From an uncultured Pseudodesulfovibrio sp. (GTDB lineage: Bacteria; Desulfobacterota; Desulfovibrionia; Desulfovibrionales; Desulfovibrionaceae), in NCBI RefSeq assembly GCF_963664965.1, contig NZ_OY761823.1, forward strand, positions 320,001-384,000: a stretch of DNA of 64,000 bases, written 5' to 3'. A program made the translations under genes and the position numbers. The notes beneath the pieces are model-generated. The model was not told where the DNA came from. It made no database searches and worked only from the letters and a program-made list of their open reading frames with translations. Every line of letters starts with the position of its first letter. Positions within the stretch are counted from its first letter, which is position 1. Below, piece by piece: positions 15,968 to 25,121 of the stretch.

Positions 15968-17365
15968 ATGACTGCCAACGCATTTATACCTGAACTGCTC
16001 GTCCCGGCAGGGGACATGGAAAAACTCGAAACCGCCATCCTGTATGGCGCGGACGCCGTCTATTTCGGCGGGGACAGCCTCAACCTGCGCGCAGGTGCTG
16101 GCGGATTCTCCGAGGAAGGACTCGCCACGGCCATAGAGCGCGCCCGTGCTGCCGGAGTCAAGGCCTACTTCACGCTCAACGTCTACCCGCGTGAAAGTAT
16201 GATGCCGCAGGTACGCGAGTACATCAAACTTCTCGGCAGATTGAAGCCGGATGCCGTCATTGCCGCAGATCCCGGCATCATCCGTCTGTTGCGGCGTGAA
16301 CTCCCGGAAATGCCGGTCCATGTCTCGACCCAGGCCAACACGTCCAACTCCGAATCCGTCCGCTTCTGGCGCGAATGCGGTGCCCGCCGCGTGAACGTGG
16401 CCCGCGAACTGCGCTCGCAGGAACTCATGGAGATGCTGGCCATCACCCGCAAGAAGATGCCGAACATGGAGATCGAGGTGTTCATTCACGGGGCGCAGTG
16501 CATGGCTGTCTCAGGCCGCTGCTACATGTCCGCACTGCTCAACGACCGCCCCGGCAATCTCGGCCAGTGTTCCCACCCCTGCCGCTACGAATACCGCCCC
16601 ACCACCGTCACATTCGAAGAGCGCACCCGCCCCGGCGAACAACTCTGGGAAATTCAAGACTACACCCCCGAGGGTGCCGAAGAATTCACATTCGACACCG
16701 TAGAAGAGGAATTCGTTTTCGAACCGCTCGGCGACGACGCTCCTGCTCAGCAGGCTCCGGCCGACCCGGCCCTGACACTTGCCGCAGAGTCCGGAGGCTG
16801 GACCAAATTCTTTGCCGCGCAGGACCTCTGCCTGCTCCATTACCTTGAATGGTTTTCCCGCATGAAGGTCGCGTCGGTCAAACTCGAAGGCCGCACCAAG
16901 AGTTCCGCCTATCTCGCGCAGGTGGTCGACGCCTACAAGACCGCGCTCACCGATATCACCAAGGGCGAATTCAAACCGGAAAAATATCTCTCGGAACTCG
17001 TCAACGCGGCATCGCGCCCGCTGACCACCGGATTTTTCGACCCGGACCGGCGCGGAGCCATTGCCCTGCCGCCGGACGAGTCCGAAAAACGCCCGGTTCT
17101 GGCGCGTGTCCTCGAACCCGTGGATGAAGGCAAATGGCTGGTCCAGACCAAGGCGCGCTGGACAACCGAACAGGACATCGAACTGCTCATCCCCGGTCTT
17201 GTGAGGCCGCGCATCTCGCCCGAGGACTACGGCGTGGAAAACGAACAGGGTGTCGGCCTCGACGTCTCGCACCCCGGACAGCGGGCAGTGCTCATCTGCG
17301 ACCATCCCGAACTCAAACCCGGCATGTTCGTCCGCAAACCATGGGATTTGGACGATCTGGACTAG
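15968..17365 (+). CDS. Peptidase U32 family protein
   Basis: 465 residues. The N-terminal TIM-barrel-like part starts ELLVPAGDMEKLETAILYGA, and the U32 signature is EVFIHGAQCMAVSGRCYMS (residues ~178-197) followed by NLGQCSHPCRYEY, giving four Cys that may hold a cluster. Family members such as RlhA, UbiU/V and TrhP act in RNA hydroxylation or quinone synthesis rather than as proteases; this long form with a C-terminal extension is closest to the RlhA/TrhP-like class. A linker of about 55 acidic residues (EEFTFDTVEEEF) sits between the Cys block and DLCLLHYLEWF. The exact substrate is not settled. Confidence 0.82.
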   Translation: MTANAFIPELLVPAGDMEKLETAILYGADAVYFGGDSLNLRAGAGGFSEEGLATAIERARAAGVKAYFTLNVYPRESMMPQVREYIKLLGRLKPDAVIAADPGIIRLLRRELPEMPVHVSTQANTSNSESVRFWRECGARRVNVARELRSQELMEMLAITRKKMPNMEIEVFIHGAQCMAVSGRCYMSALLNDRPGNLGQCSHPCRYEYRPTTVTFEERTRPGEQLWEIQDYTPEGAEEFTFDTVEEEFVFEPLGDDAPAQQAPADPALTLAAESGGWTKFFAAQDLCLLHYLEWFSRMKVASVKLEGRTKSSAYLAQVVDAYKTALTDITKGEFKPEKYLSELVNAASRPLTTGFFDPDRRGAIALPPDESEKRPVLARVLEPVDEGKWLVQTKARWTTEQDIELLIPGLVRPRISPEDYGVENEQGVGLDVSHPGQRAVLICDHPELKPGMFVRKPWDLDDLD

Positions 17366-17463
17366 GGTCAATCAGGACGTGACGCCACTTTTCGACGGTG
17401 TCGGGCGATTTCGTCTTCGACTGCTCGCCTATGGCGGACTTATTTCATGTATTCATCTTTTCA

Positions 17464-17556
17464 CGTTCGCACAGCCCCGCGAAGCGCACCAAAAAGCTTA
17501 GGAGATTCTTAAGACCCCTTCACGAAGGGTTCTTAAGCCGGCCGGAGGCAATCCAC
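17464..17556. repeat. Short intergenic repeat, copy 1
   Basis: Shares GTTCGCACA--CCGCGAAGCGC, CCAAAA--TTAGGAGA and a hairpin around AAGGGTTCTT with 19672-19760. Here the hairpin is GGATTCTTAAGACCCCTTCACGAAGGGTTCTTAAGCC in outline, with the TCTTAAG pieces pairing. It ends in GGAGG, which serves as the ribosome-binding site of the Dus gene. Confidence 0.65.
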
Positions 17557-18582
17557 ATGACACAAACACTCACAGCCCGCCTGAACCGGCCCCTGTCCAT
17601 TGGCGGAAAGCCGGTCGCCAACCGGCTCTGGCTCGCGCCCATGGCAGGGCTGGGACATATCGCCTACCGCGAAGTGCTCGACGACTTCGGCGGCTGCGGC
17701 CTGATGTTCACGGAGATGTGCAGCGCACGGGCCGTGCCCACGGAAAACCGGAAGACGTCGCCCGTATTCAGTTGGCGGGACGAGGAACTGCCAAGGCTCG
17801 TCTGCCAGATCGCCGGGGCCACCCCCGAAGAACTCATTCCGGCAGCACGGCGGGTAGAAGACGAAGGCTTCTTCGGTCTCGACATCAACATGGGCTGTTC
17901 CGTGCCCGGTATCGTCAAAAGAAACGCAGGTGCTGCACTGCTCAAGGAACCGGACGCGGCACTGGCAGCAGTGGAAGCCGTGCGTAATGAGATTTCCATC
18001 CCGCTGTTCGTCAAATTCCGTACTGGCTGGTCCCCGGATATCGCCCCGGCAGTCGAACTGGCCCGACAATTCGAATCCGCGGGCGTCGACTGTCTGGTCT
18101 TTCACCCCCGCGTGGCCCCGGACAAACGAACCCGCCCGCCGGTCATCGAGAATATCACGGCCATCAAGGAAGCGGTCTCCATCCCGGTTTTCGGCAACGG
18201 AGACATCGTCACGCCCGAAGACTGCCTGAACATGTTGGAGTCCACAGGCTGCGACGGCGTGTCCGTGGGCCGGATGGCCATGGCCCGCCCGTGGCTCTTT
18301 GCCGAATGGACCAGCGACTTCGAACCCGACGAAAACATCTTTCGCGACTATGCCCTGCGCCTCGCCGACGCGCTGGACGAACACTTCGACCCCATCCGGG
18401 CACTCAAGCGGTTCAAGCTGTTCACGGTCTATTTTGCAGCCAACTTCACCTTCGGGCACAGCCTGCAATCCAAGTTCCTTGCCGCCAAATCCATGGATCA
18501 AATGCGCGAGGCCGTCCACAAGCACCTGCGCCCCGGCATGCAGCTCGCCAAACGCCCGAACATGAACCTCTACAACACATGA
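17557..18582 (+). CDS. tRNA-dihydrouridine synthase
   Basis: 341 residues. FMN-dependent reduction of uridine to dihydrouridine in tRNA. Visible: LWLAPMAGLGHIAYREVL at the FMN-binding start, the catalytic Cys in DINMGCSVPGIVKRNAG (near residue 115), VKFRTGW, PVFGNGDI and GVSVGRMAMARPWLF. The start at 17557 is chosen over an upstream in-frame ATG because GGAGG lies 8 bp before it and the upstream region is the intergenic repeat. It is followed after 8 bp by the cyclase gene, so a small operon is likely. Confidence 0.92.
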   Translation: MTQTLTARLNRPLSIGGKPVANRLWLAPMAGLGHIAYREVLDDFGGCGLMFTEMCSARAVPTENRKTSPVFSWRDEELPRLVCQIAGATPEELIPAARRVEDEGFFGLDINMGCSVPGIVKRNAGAALLKEPDAALAAVEAVRNEISIPLFVKFRTGWSPDIAPAVELARQFESAGVDCLVFHPRVAPDKRTRPPVIENITAIKEAVSIPVFGNGDIVTPEDCLNMLESTGCDGVSVGRMAMARPWLFAEWTSDFEPDENIFRDYALRLADALDEHFDPIRALKRFKLFTVYFAANFTFGHSLQSKFLAAKSMDQMREAVHKHLRPGMQLAKRPNMNLYNT

Positions 18583-18590
18583 GGACACCC

Positions 18591-19226
18591 ATGCACGTCA
18601 TTGACCTGTCGCACATCACCGAGACCGACATGCCCGTGTTTCCGGGCGACGATCCCACCGTTGTCAACCGCACGCACGACGTCCGGCAGCACGGTTTCGC
18701 ACAGACTTCCATCGCCATGAGCGTCCACGCCGGGACCCATGTGGATGTCTCCGCACATCTCTTCGAAGACGCGCCCACGCTCGACTGGCTCGGGCCGGAC
18801 AATTTCGCGGGCTGGGGTGCTGTGGTCGATCTTTCCGGCTTGGGATCAGGCTGCATAGAACAATCCCACCTCGCGCATCTGGGGGCCGTGGAATCGCTGG
18901 ATTTCGTTCTCCTGCGTACAGGCTGGGACCGACACTGGGGCACAGAACAATACTTCGCGGATTTCCCGACGCTGTCCGGCACCGCATGCCGATTTCTCGG
19001 CGGTCTGGAGCTGAAAGGCGTGGGTCTCGACACTCCGTCGCCCGACCCGGTTGATTCGCGGGAGCTTCCGGCGCATAATGCGTTGCTGAACCACGGCCTC
19101 GTCATCGTGGAAAACCTCTGCAATCTTGACGAACTGCCGAACGAAAGTTTCATATTCAGCTGTCTGCCGCTCCGCATCCGAAACGGCGAAGCCTGCCCGG
19201 TCAGGGCGGTGGGCATGACCCTTTAA
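18591..19226 (+). CDS. Cyclase-family hydrolase (kynurenine formamidase-like)
   Basis: 211 residues. Begins MHVIDLSHITETDMPVFPGD and carries the metal-binding motif HAGTHVDVSAHL (HxGTHxDxxxH) near residue 48; DTPSPDPV and NHGLVIVENLCNLDEL complete the fold. Members hydrolyse amide or lactam bonds with Zn or Mn. No kynurenine pathway genes are near, so the substrate is open. The start is 8 bp after the Dus stop with GAGGA as ribosome-binding site; 40 bp later comes a small gene, probably co-transcribed. Confidence 0.87.
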   Translation: MHVIDLSHITETDMPVFPGDDPTVVNRTHDVRQHGFAQTSIAMSVHAGTHVDVSAHLFEDAPTLDWLGPDNFAGWGAVVDLSGLGSGCIEQSHLAHLGAVESLDFVLLRTGWDRHWGTEQYFADFPTLSGTACRFLGGLELKGVGLDTPSPDPVDSRELPAHNALLNHGLVIVENLCNLDELPNESFIFSCLPLRIRNGEACPVRAVGMTL

Positions 19227-19266
19227 CACAGCAGGTCCCGCAACAGGCCGGGACAGGAGAAATACC

Positions 19267-19548
19267 ATGTCCGAACAGCAGATCGAAGAACTGGAAAAAG
19301 AGCTTGCACAGCTCGTAGAGGCTGAAATCCCCGCACACCCGGCGCAGGACATCCACGACGCCCTGCAAGTCGCGGACAAATTGGAGTCCAAGGGCTTTTC
19401 CTTTGCCCTCAAGGACATGTGCCCCAAGAGCCTGAGCGAAACCATGTGGCGCGCCACGTTCTCCAAGGACGGAGCCGAATTCGCCGCAGAACACACGCAC
19501 TCGGCCGTGGCCGTCTGCACTGCCGCAGTTGGTGCGCTGAAGAATTAG
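19267..19548 (+). CDS. Small uncharacterised protein
   Basis: 93 residues: a charged N-terminal helix (MSEQQIEELEKELAQLVEAE) and a second half with GFSFALKDMCPKSL, WRATFSKDGAEF and a hydrophobic end. No signal peptide or known motif. CAGGAG lies about 8 bp before the ATG. It follows the cyclase gene and may be part of that operon. Composition and codon use match the neighbours, so it is likely real. Confidence 0.7.
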   Translation: MSEQQIEELEKELAQLVEAEIPAHPAQDIHDALQVADKLESKGFSFALKDMCPKSLSETMWRATFSKDGAEFAAEHTHSAVAVCTAAVGALKN

Positions 19549-19554
19549 GAAATA

Positions 19555-19760
19555 GGAAGCCGCCTTCGGCGGAGTTGTCGAACCACTTCGCCTCCGGCGG
19601 CCAAAGGGCTATACCCTTTGGAATCCCCATAGCGCCTTCGGTGGGATTGGTTTTTACAAGTAGCCTTATTGCGTTCGCACAATTCCGCGAAGCGCGCCAA
19701 AAGTTTAGGAGAGTCCAGAGAACCCTTTTCCAAGGGTTCTTTGGTCCCCGAAGGGTCTTT
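19555..19760. repeat. Short intergenic repeat, copy 2 (longer form)
   Basis: Contains nested hairpins (GCCGCC-TTC-GGCGG; AAAGGG-CTATA-CCCTTT) and, from 19672, the same GTTCGCACA...CCGCGAAGCGC...TTAGGAGA...AAGGGTTCTT block as 17464-17556. It ends directly at the start of the next gene. Spurious N-terminal extensions of genes arise from this repeat. Confidence 0.65.
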
Positions 19761-20597
19761 ATGCCGACCATCCTGAAAACTCTGGGCATGCTCGCCCTGT
19801 GCTACGCCGCGATCACGGCGTGGGTGTACTTTTCCCAGCGCCGGATGCTGTATCAACCCCGGCATGAGATCAGGATCACGCCCGCCGATGCAGGGCTTGA
19901 GTATCAGGACGTCCATCTGACCAACGAACTCGGCACACGTATCCATGGATGGTGGGTGCCGTGCGAGAATGCCCGGTTCACGCTCCTGTTTTCCCACGGC
20001 AACGGCGGCAATGTTTCGCACAGGGTGGAATCGCTGCGAATCTTCCACGACCTCGGCCTTTCCGTGCTGGTGTACGACTACTCGGGATACGGCATGAGCG
20101 AGGGCAAGCCGTCCGAAACAGCCACAGAGGCCGATGCCCTGGCGGCATGGGACTGGCTGACGGCTGAACAGGATATCGCCCCGCAATCGGTCATCCTGCT
20201 CGGACGCTCACTCGGCGGCGGGGTTTCGGCAGGCCTCGCAAAAACTCTCACGAAAAACGGCACCTCTCCGGCAGGCCTCATATTGGAATCGACCTTTACC
20301 TCCATCCCGGACATGGGCGCGCTCCTGTATCCGTGGCTGCCGGTGCGCCTGCTTGCTAAATACAGATACGAAACCAAGGCCGACATCGCGGAAGTCGATA
20401 TTCCCATCCTCTTTGCCCACAGCCCGGAAGACGACATCATACCGTATGCCCTCGGGATCGAACTGTTCGAGTCATACCGTGGTCCGAAATCGTTTCTGGA
20501 ACTCACGGGCGACCACAACACCGGATTCATCCTGTCCGGCGAAAAATACCCGCAGGGAATCGGAAAGTTCCTGACAGGCCTTGAACAGGGACGGTAG
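19761..20597 (+). CDS. Membrane-anchored alpha/beta hydrolase (ABHD13/17-like serine hydrolase)
   Basis: 278 residues. An N-terminal hydrophobic anchor (residues 6-24) then the hydrolase fold: FSHGNGGN (oxyanion region, near residue 76), VYDYSGYGMSEGKPS, nucleophile motif LLGRSLGGGVSAG (Ser near 155), acid in HSPEDDIIP and catalytic His in TGDHNTGF. This is the Bem46/ABHD13-type family of lipases or esterases; substrate unknown. The ATG at 19761 is set by the anchor segment and by the repeat ending just before it. Confidence 0.85.
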   Translation: MPTILKTLGMLALCYAAITAWVYFSQRRMLYQPRHEIRITPADAGLEYQDVHLTNELGTRIHGWWVPCENARFTLLFSHGNGGNVSHRVESLRIFHDLGLSVLVYDYSGYGMSEGKPSETATEADALAAWDWLTAEQDIAPQSVILLGRSLGGGVSAGLAKTLTKNGTSPAGLILESTFTSIPDMGALLYPWLPVRLLAKYRYETKADIAEVDIPILFAHSPEDDIIPYALGIELFESYRGPKSFLELTGDHNTGFILSGEKYPQGIGKFLTGLEQGR

Positions 20598-20717
20598 AAA
20601 AGGGAAAAACCTTCCCACTTCTTGCCTTCAAAAAAACCAACATACTGATTTTATTGATAGATTCGTTTTCTGCACGGGTTTTGCTGTATTCCGACCATCT
20701 CGCAAGGAGGAACAATA

Positions 20718-20984
20718 ATGCCCGGTATCGAACACATTCAGGGATTTGAACCCCGCACCGACCAGCTCAGCACAAGGATTCAGGACCTCAAGGCTCGTGC
20801 AGCCGAAGGACTTGAAGACGCCATGAATATCGTGGAACAGAATCTGGGACGCAGACAGGCCAAAACGGCTGAAGTGCAGCTCGGCGGTCTGGCCGCAGAA
20901 CTCGGCAGTCAGGAAGCCCCGCTTCACAGCCTCGACGCCATGCGCGTAGCCGAACTCATCAGCGACCCGTTCGAAGACGCCTAG
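20718..20984 (+). CDS. Small uncharacterised protein
   Basis: 88 residues, soluble, helical (DQLSTRIQDLKARAAEGLED, RRQAKTAEVQLGGLAAELG). No known motif. An excellent AAGGAGG ribosome-binding site 7 bp before the ATG and normal codon use support translation. Stands alone between the hydrolase and a degenerate region. Confidence 0.7.
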   Translation: MPGIEHIQGFEPRTDQLSTRIQDLKARAAEGLEDAMNIVEQNLGRRQAKTAEVQLGGLAAELGSQEAPLHSLDAMRVAELISDPFEDA

Positions 20985-21579
20985 ATCTTCCGCAATCCAT
21001 CCGAAAGTCACACCGGATTTGCCTGAAAACGGCAGATCCGGCCTTTGTGCTTGCTTTTTGTTTTCGGCAGTAATATCTTGATATAGTTGCCTGTCGTCCA
21101 AAATCCGTGTCTCCGCAGAGTGACTTCACCCGTTCCGAAAAAAATATTCACTTTTATCTCCAGAATAACTCGTTGGTTGCATATGACCGACCGGTTTTCC
21201 GGCCGAAAACCCTTGCTACGCTTTTTGTGGAGGCGTATGATTTAATCAAAGGCAAGGGGCCCTCGGAAGTGAGGGATGGCAAGCAACTCTGACGGAGGAT
21301 GAGAGGAAATAGACATCGATTTCTTCTTTGAGAAATGTGGCGAATTGAGTCGCCCCGCTGACAGAAAGAGCAACGTGCGCCAAAAACCACGTATCAAGTC
21401 GCCATAAAGTGCATAATTTGAAATGGCGGTCCAGATACCAAGCCGGAGAATCCGGCCAGGCGCACTTTTTTTGCGCTTTTTTCAGGGGTAAAAGGTCCGC
21501 CGGGAGACCACGGCCGTCCAAAGCTCGCCATTTGAATTCTTGCACTTTTCAGCAGCGAATCCATTGCTAAGAGAAGGCA
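20985..21579. other. Gene-poor region
   Basis: No convincing gene on either strand. Short open frames have biased or unnatural composition. A small hairpin CCGG-AGAA-TCCGG and T-runs lie at 21440-21480. It leads into the pseudogene that follows and may itself be decayed coding or mobile DNA. Confidence 0.5.
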
Positions 21580-22477
21580 TGAAATATCGAACTGGTCATG
21601 TATTCTGTACTAACACTTCTCCTGTTACTCGTATTGCCAACAATTCAAAAGCACAGACGAAGTCCATCGTTATTCCAGTATCGATATACTCCGATATTCT
21701 GGCTGATTATCAATCACTTTATTGATGGTCGCAATCCCATAGACATTCACGATTATTCCGGATTGAAGTCCCGATAGGGACGTCATAGAGGTTGTTCTTT
21801 TTCAACAGGCTGCTGGCCTTGGGTGGCCTTGATGCGACATTGGAAATGAAAGTTATCCCAATTCATCTACTTGCGAACACAGGCAGAAATACGCTGCGGG
21901 AATGGTCACGGCCACGACGACGCACATTTATGAGCTGTCTGCGACCTTGTAGCACATCAAAAACGATATCTATATCACTGAACCACTTATTAAAAATGGC
22001 ATGTTTGAAGCGGGTCTATATACTTCTTTCAAAAACAAAATAGCCTTGGCTGCCACCGATCTGAAAAAGGTTCAACAATGCTGTGACCGCTGTTTCCAAC
22101 AAGAACTGGAAATCTGACTGGAATACTCTGGAAGGTCTCCATCTTAAAAAAATTACCCATATTCAGCACTGGGAGATAATGACAAAAATAGTTGATCAAA
22201 TGCGGGCTGATTTTTTGCTGGCCCCTTTTCAACCAACCAAAGGCATGTATCTGACCGTCAACGACATTCATTTGAAACCGATAACCGGCATCAAGGTCGG
22301 ATTGGTCGGCAGCCGGCATTTCGCCGTTTCATAAAAACCACCCACTCGGCAAAACTATTTTTAACGCCCTCACCAAAGGACTCCACAAACTGATAGCCAA
22401 TGGAACGGTTGAAAAGGCGTACATCGAAAGCGGCTTCTTCAATCAAACAGCCAAGGATTGGAAACGCATAAATTGAG
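21580..22477 (+). pseudogene. Multiply frameshifted periplasmic solute-binding-like gene
   Basis: Joining plus-strand frames in order gives a coherent protein: a signal-peptide-like MYSVLTLLLLLVLPT, then KSIVIPVSIYSDILADYQS, IDGRNPIDIHDYSG, RDVIEVVLFQQ, LALGGLDATLEMKVIPI, HIYELSATL, NDIYITEPLIKNGMFEAGLY, AVSNKNWKSDWNTLEGL, MRADFLLAPFQPTKGM, GIKVGLVGSRHFAVS and GKTIFNALTKGLHKLIANG, ending AYIESGFFNQTAKDW. At least six frame changes and two stops break it. The pattern (N-terminal signal, repeated alpha/beta segments, EPLI...FEAGLYTS) is that of a type II periplasmic binding protein or sensor-like domain. Ligand unknown. No functional copy is in the window. Confidence 0.8.
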
Positions 22478-22620
22478 CACTCCCCAACCTGAATGTTCCT
22501 TGTCGCATGAAGTCCCCCACTTGTTGATACCTTTTTATCCAGTGATCTGAACACCCCTGTAAGCCCCTGAAAAACACACAAGCTTGGCTGAATTCCTGTA
22601 TTTTACCTTTTCCCGAAGAT

Positions 22621-23241
22621 TCGTCGCTGTCGCTCCGCCAAGCTGTAAGAGCCCTCCCGGCGGGGTTCTTTTTTGGCTGAGCACCACAAAAAAGAACCAA
22701 AAAATGTCGGCTGTTGCTTGATTTCACCGCCTAACATCTTCGTAGCCAAGAATCTGATCAAACCGGGCCGCTCCCGAATCCAGTCGCCGGGGACGGCTCC
22801 GGATTCGAAGAACCGCAGCTTCCGTTTTGTCAGCTTCTAGGCTTCGAAGCTAAGGGCTAGTGCCAGTCTTCGTGTGAAACAAACATAAAAAACAAGCAGG
22901 GAAACAATAGGTGGCTTTTCGGGACCGCAATTGCCTTTCGCTACCTTAACAACCGAAATGCCCCAATGAGCCAATTAAACCTCACAAGTCTTAGAAGCTG
23001 ACTGAGAAGGGAAGGCGGCTTTATAAACGGGATATGTATGAATCAACATAGTCCCGTACTGACCGGAATGGCAGGACCTACGCTTTTCATAAAGTGGAGC
23101 CGCCCCGATCAGATCAGATTCTTGGCGGTGAGGACTTGGCGGGTAAATCAAGGGAACGGGGGTTTCTTTGGTACTTTCTTGGGCCCTAGCCAAGAAAGTA
23201 CCGCCGTCCGCGTAGGACATGGAAGGAGCGTCAGCGACTGG
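22621..23241. repeat. Large palindromic intergenic element, copy 2 (621 bp)
   Basis: Same architecture as the element at 13356-13935: inverted arms (left 22621-22841, right 22990-23241), outer CGCTCC and AGCGACTGG ends, nested hairpins (GTTCTTTTTTGG with AAAAAAGAAC; GGTACTTTCTTGGGC with CCAAGAAAGTACC), AAGAATCTGATC and GTCAGCTT landmarks. About 140 bp of the left arm and centre (22741-22880) differ at only some six positions from copy 1; the right arm is more diverged and carries extra sequence around 23020-23090. Confidence 0.8.
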
Positions 23242-23332
23242 CTTTCTGCCTTTCCGAGTTTCCTCCCATTTCCCACGGCCAACATCATTAGAATAGACCC
23301 CCTCTCTTTTTTTTCATCCTCTTTCACCGTTT

Positions 23333-23346
23333 TTGACTCAAGTCAT
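23333..23346. promoter_or_regulatory. Putative HcpR-type operator upstream of hcp
   Basis: TTGAC-TCAA-GTCAT is a near-perfect inverted repeat 73 bp before the hcp start. It fits the TTGACnnnnGTCAA form remembered for HcpR (CRP/FNR family) sites before hcp genes in desulfovibrios. Confidence 0.6.
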
Positions 23347-23418
23347 ACCACCGGACTTTTCTTTGCCGTAAACCTGTACTCACGAAATGAAACTCACCAG
23401 AACATAAGGAGTGAAACC

Positions 23419-25026
23419 ATGTTTTGTTATCAGTGTGAACAGGCCGCCAAGGGCGGTTGTACCAAGATCGGTGTCTGCGGGAAAACCGACAACACCGCCA
23501 AGCTTCAGGACCTTCTTCTTCATCTGACCAAAGGCCTCGCCCAGGTCGCCATAGCCGCCCGCAACGCAGGCATTGAAGACGCCGAAGTGAATCTCTTCAC
23601 CGTCAAGGCCGTTTTCTCCACCCTGACCAACGTCAACTTCGACGACGCCCGCTTTGTCGCCCTTATCAACGAATGTGTTGCAAAGCGCGACGCCCTCAAG
23701 GCCAAAGTCTCCGGCGTGAATTTCGACGGTCCTGCGGTCCTCGAACCGGCTGCCGACCTCGCAAGCCTCGTGGCTCAGGGCGCCCGGTACGGCGTTGAAA
23801 ACGACCCTGAAACCAACGAAGACCTCAAGTCTCTCAAGCAGACCCTGACTTACGGACTCAAGGGCGTTGCCGCATACGCCGACCACGCCGCCATTCTCGG
23901 CCATGAAGACAACGAACTCTACGCCAAAATTCAGGAACTGCTCGCCGCCACCCTGTCCACGGAACTGACCCTTGAACAGTGTGTCGAAGCCGGTCTGGAA
24001 TGCGGTCGCATCAATATCCGCGCCATGGAACTCCTCGACGCCGCCAACACCTCTACTTACGGCCACCCCGAGCCGACCGAGGTCAAACTCGGCGCAACCG
24101 CGGGCAAAGCCATCCTTGTCTCCGGTCACGATCTCAAGGATCTGGAAACCCTGCTCAGGCAGACCGAAGGGAAAGGCATCAACATTTACACCCACGGTGA
24201 AATGCTGCCCTGCCACGGCTATCCCGAGCTGAAAAAATACCCGCACTTTGCCGGTCACTACGGAACCGCATGGCAAAACCAGAAAAAGGAATTCGCCGAA
24301 TTCCCCGGTGCAATCCTGATGACCACCAACTGCATTCAGGATCCCAAGAACTATATCGAAAACATCTTCACCACCGGCCTTGTTGGCTGGCCCGGTGCCC
24401 TTCATGTCGGCAATGAAGACTTCACCCCGGTCATCGACCGCGCCCTTGCCATGGACGGTTTCGCCGAAGACATCGACAAGGGCACCGTCATGGTCGGCTT
24501 TGCCCGCAACGCTGTCATGTCCGTGGCCGGAACCGTCATCGACGCGGTCAAGGCCGGAGACATCAGGCACTTCTTCCTCGTGGGCGGCTGCGACGGCGCC
24601 AAGCCGGGACGCAACTACTACACGGAATTCGTGGAAAAGACGCCCAAGGACACTGTCGTCCTGACACTGGCCTGCGGCAAGTTCCGCTTCTTTGACAAGC
24701 AGCTCGGCGACATCGGCGGCATCCCCCGCCTGCTCGACATCGGACAGTGCAACGACGCCTACTCCGCCGTGCAGATCGCGCTGGCTCTGGCTGATGCCTT
24801 CGACTGCGGTGTCAACGACCTGCCCCTGTCCCTTGTCCTGTCATGGTACGAACAGAAGGCCGTCGCCATCCTGCTGTCCCTGCTGGCCCTCGGCATCAGG
24901 AACATCAAGCTCGGCCCCACTCTCCCGGCGTTCATCACCCCCAACGTGCTGAACTATCTTGTGGAGAACTACAACATCGCGCCGATCGCCACACCGGATG
25001 AAGACCTCAAGGAGCTTCTCGGCTAA
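23419..25026 (+). CDS. hcp: Hydroxylamine reductase / hybrid cluster protein (class I)
   Basis: 535 residues. N-terminal cluster ligands MFCYQCEQAAKGGCTKIGVC (Cys 3, 6, 14, 20) fit class I Hcp of anaerobes. Hybrid-cluster ligands are spread over SGHDLKDLE, THGEMLPCHGYPEL, NCIQDP, GGCDGAKPGRNYYTEF, ACGKFRFF and IGQCNDAYS. It reduces hydroxylamine in vitro and acts in NO/nitrosative stress in the cytoplasm. Usual length. An upstream ATG would extend into the palindromic repeat; 23419 is preferred because the Cys cluster starts at residue 3 and ATAAGGAG lies 7 bp upstream. An HcpR-like site precedes it. Confidence 0.97.
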   Translation: MFCYQCEQAAKGGCTKIGVCGKTDNTAKLQDLLLHLTKGLAQVAIAARNAGIEDAEVNLFTVKAVFSTLTNVNFDDARFVALINECVAKRDALKAKVSGVNFDGPAVLEPAADLASLVAQGARYGVENDPETNEDLKSLKQTLTYGLKGVAAYADHAAILGHEDNELYAKIQELLAATLSTELTLEQCVEAGLECGRINIRAMELLDAANTSTYGHPEPTEVKLGATAGKAILVSGHDLKDLETLLRQTEGKGINIYTHGEMLPCHGYPELKKYPHFAGHYGTAWQNQKKEFAEFPGAILMTTNCIQDPKNYIENIFTTGLVGWPGALHVGNEDFTPVIDRALAMDGFAEDIDKGTVMVGFARNAVMSVAGTVIDAVKAGDIRHFFLVGGCDGAKPGRNYYTEFVEKTPKDTVVLTLACGKFRFFDKQLGDIGGIPRLLDIGQCNDAYSAVQIALALADAFDCGVNDLPLSLVLSWYEQKAVAILLSLLALGIRNIKLGPTLPAFITPNVLNYLVENYNIAPIATPDEDLKELLG

Positions 25027-25050
25027 CCCCTCAAGGGAACGCAATAAAAA

Positions 25051-25083
25051 AAGGCCCTGTCCGATGTTCGGGCAGGGCCTTTT
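25051..25083 (+). terminator. Rho-independent terminator of hcp
   Basis: GGCCCTG-CCGA with TCGG-CAGGGCC stem followed by TTTT, with an A-run on the other side. Confidence 0.88.
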
Positions 25084-25121
25084 CGTGACGTTCAGGAACG
25101 CCGAAATGTCAGGCAGACAAC

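Noticed and set aside
21246..21545. Minus-strand frame of about 99 codons in the gene-poor region
   Set aside because: Many Trp, Cys and His with no motif and no ribosome-binding site; not convincing as protein or transposase.
23380..24570. Long open frame antisense to hcp
   Set aside because: Mirror of hcp codon bias; hcp is certain on the opposite strand.
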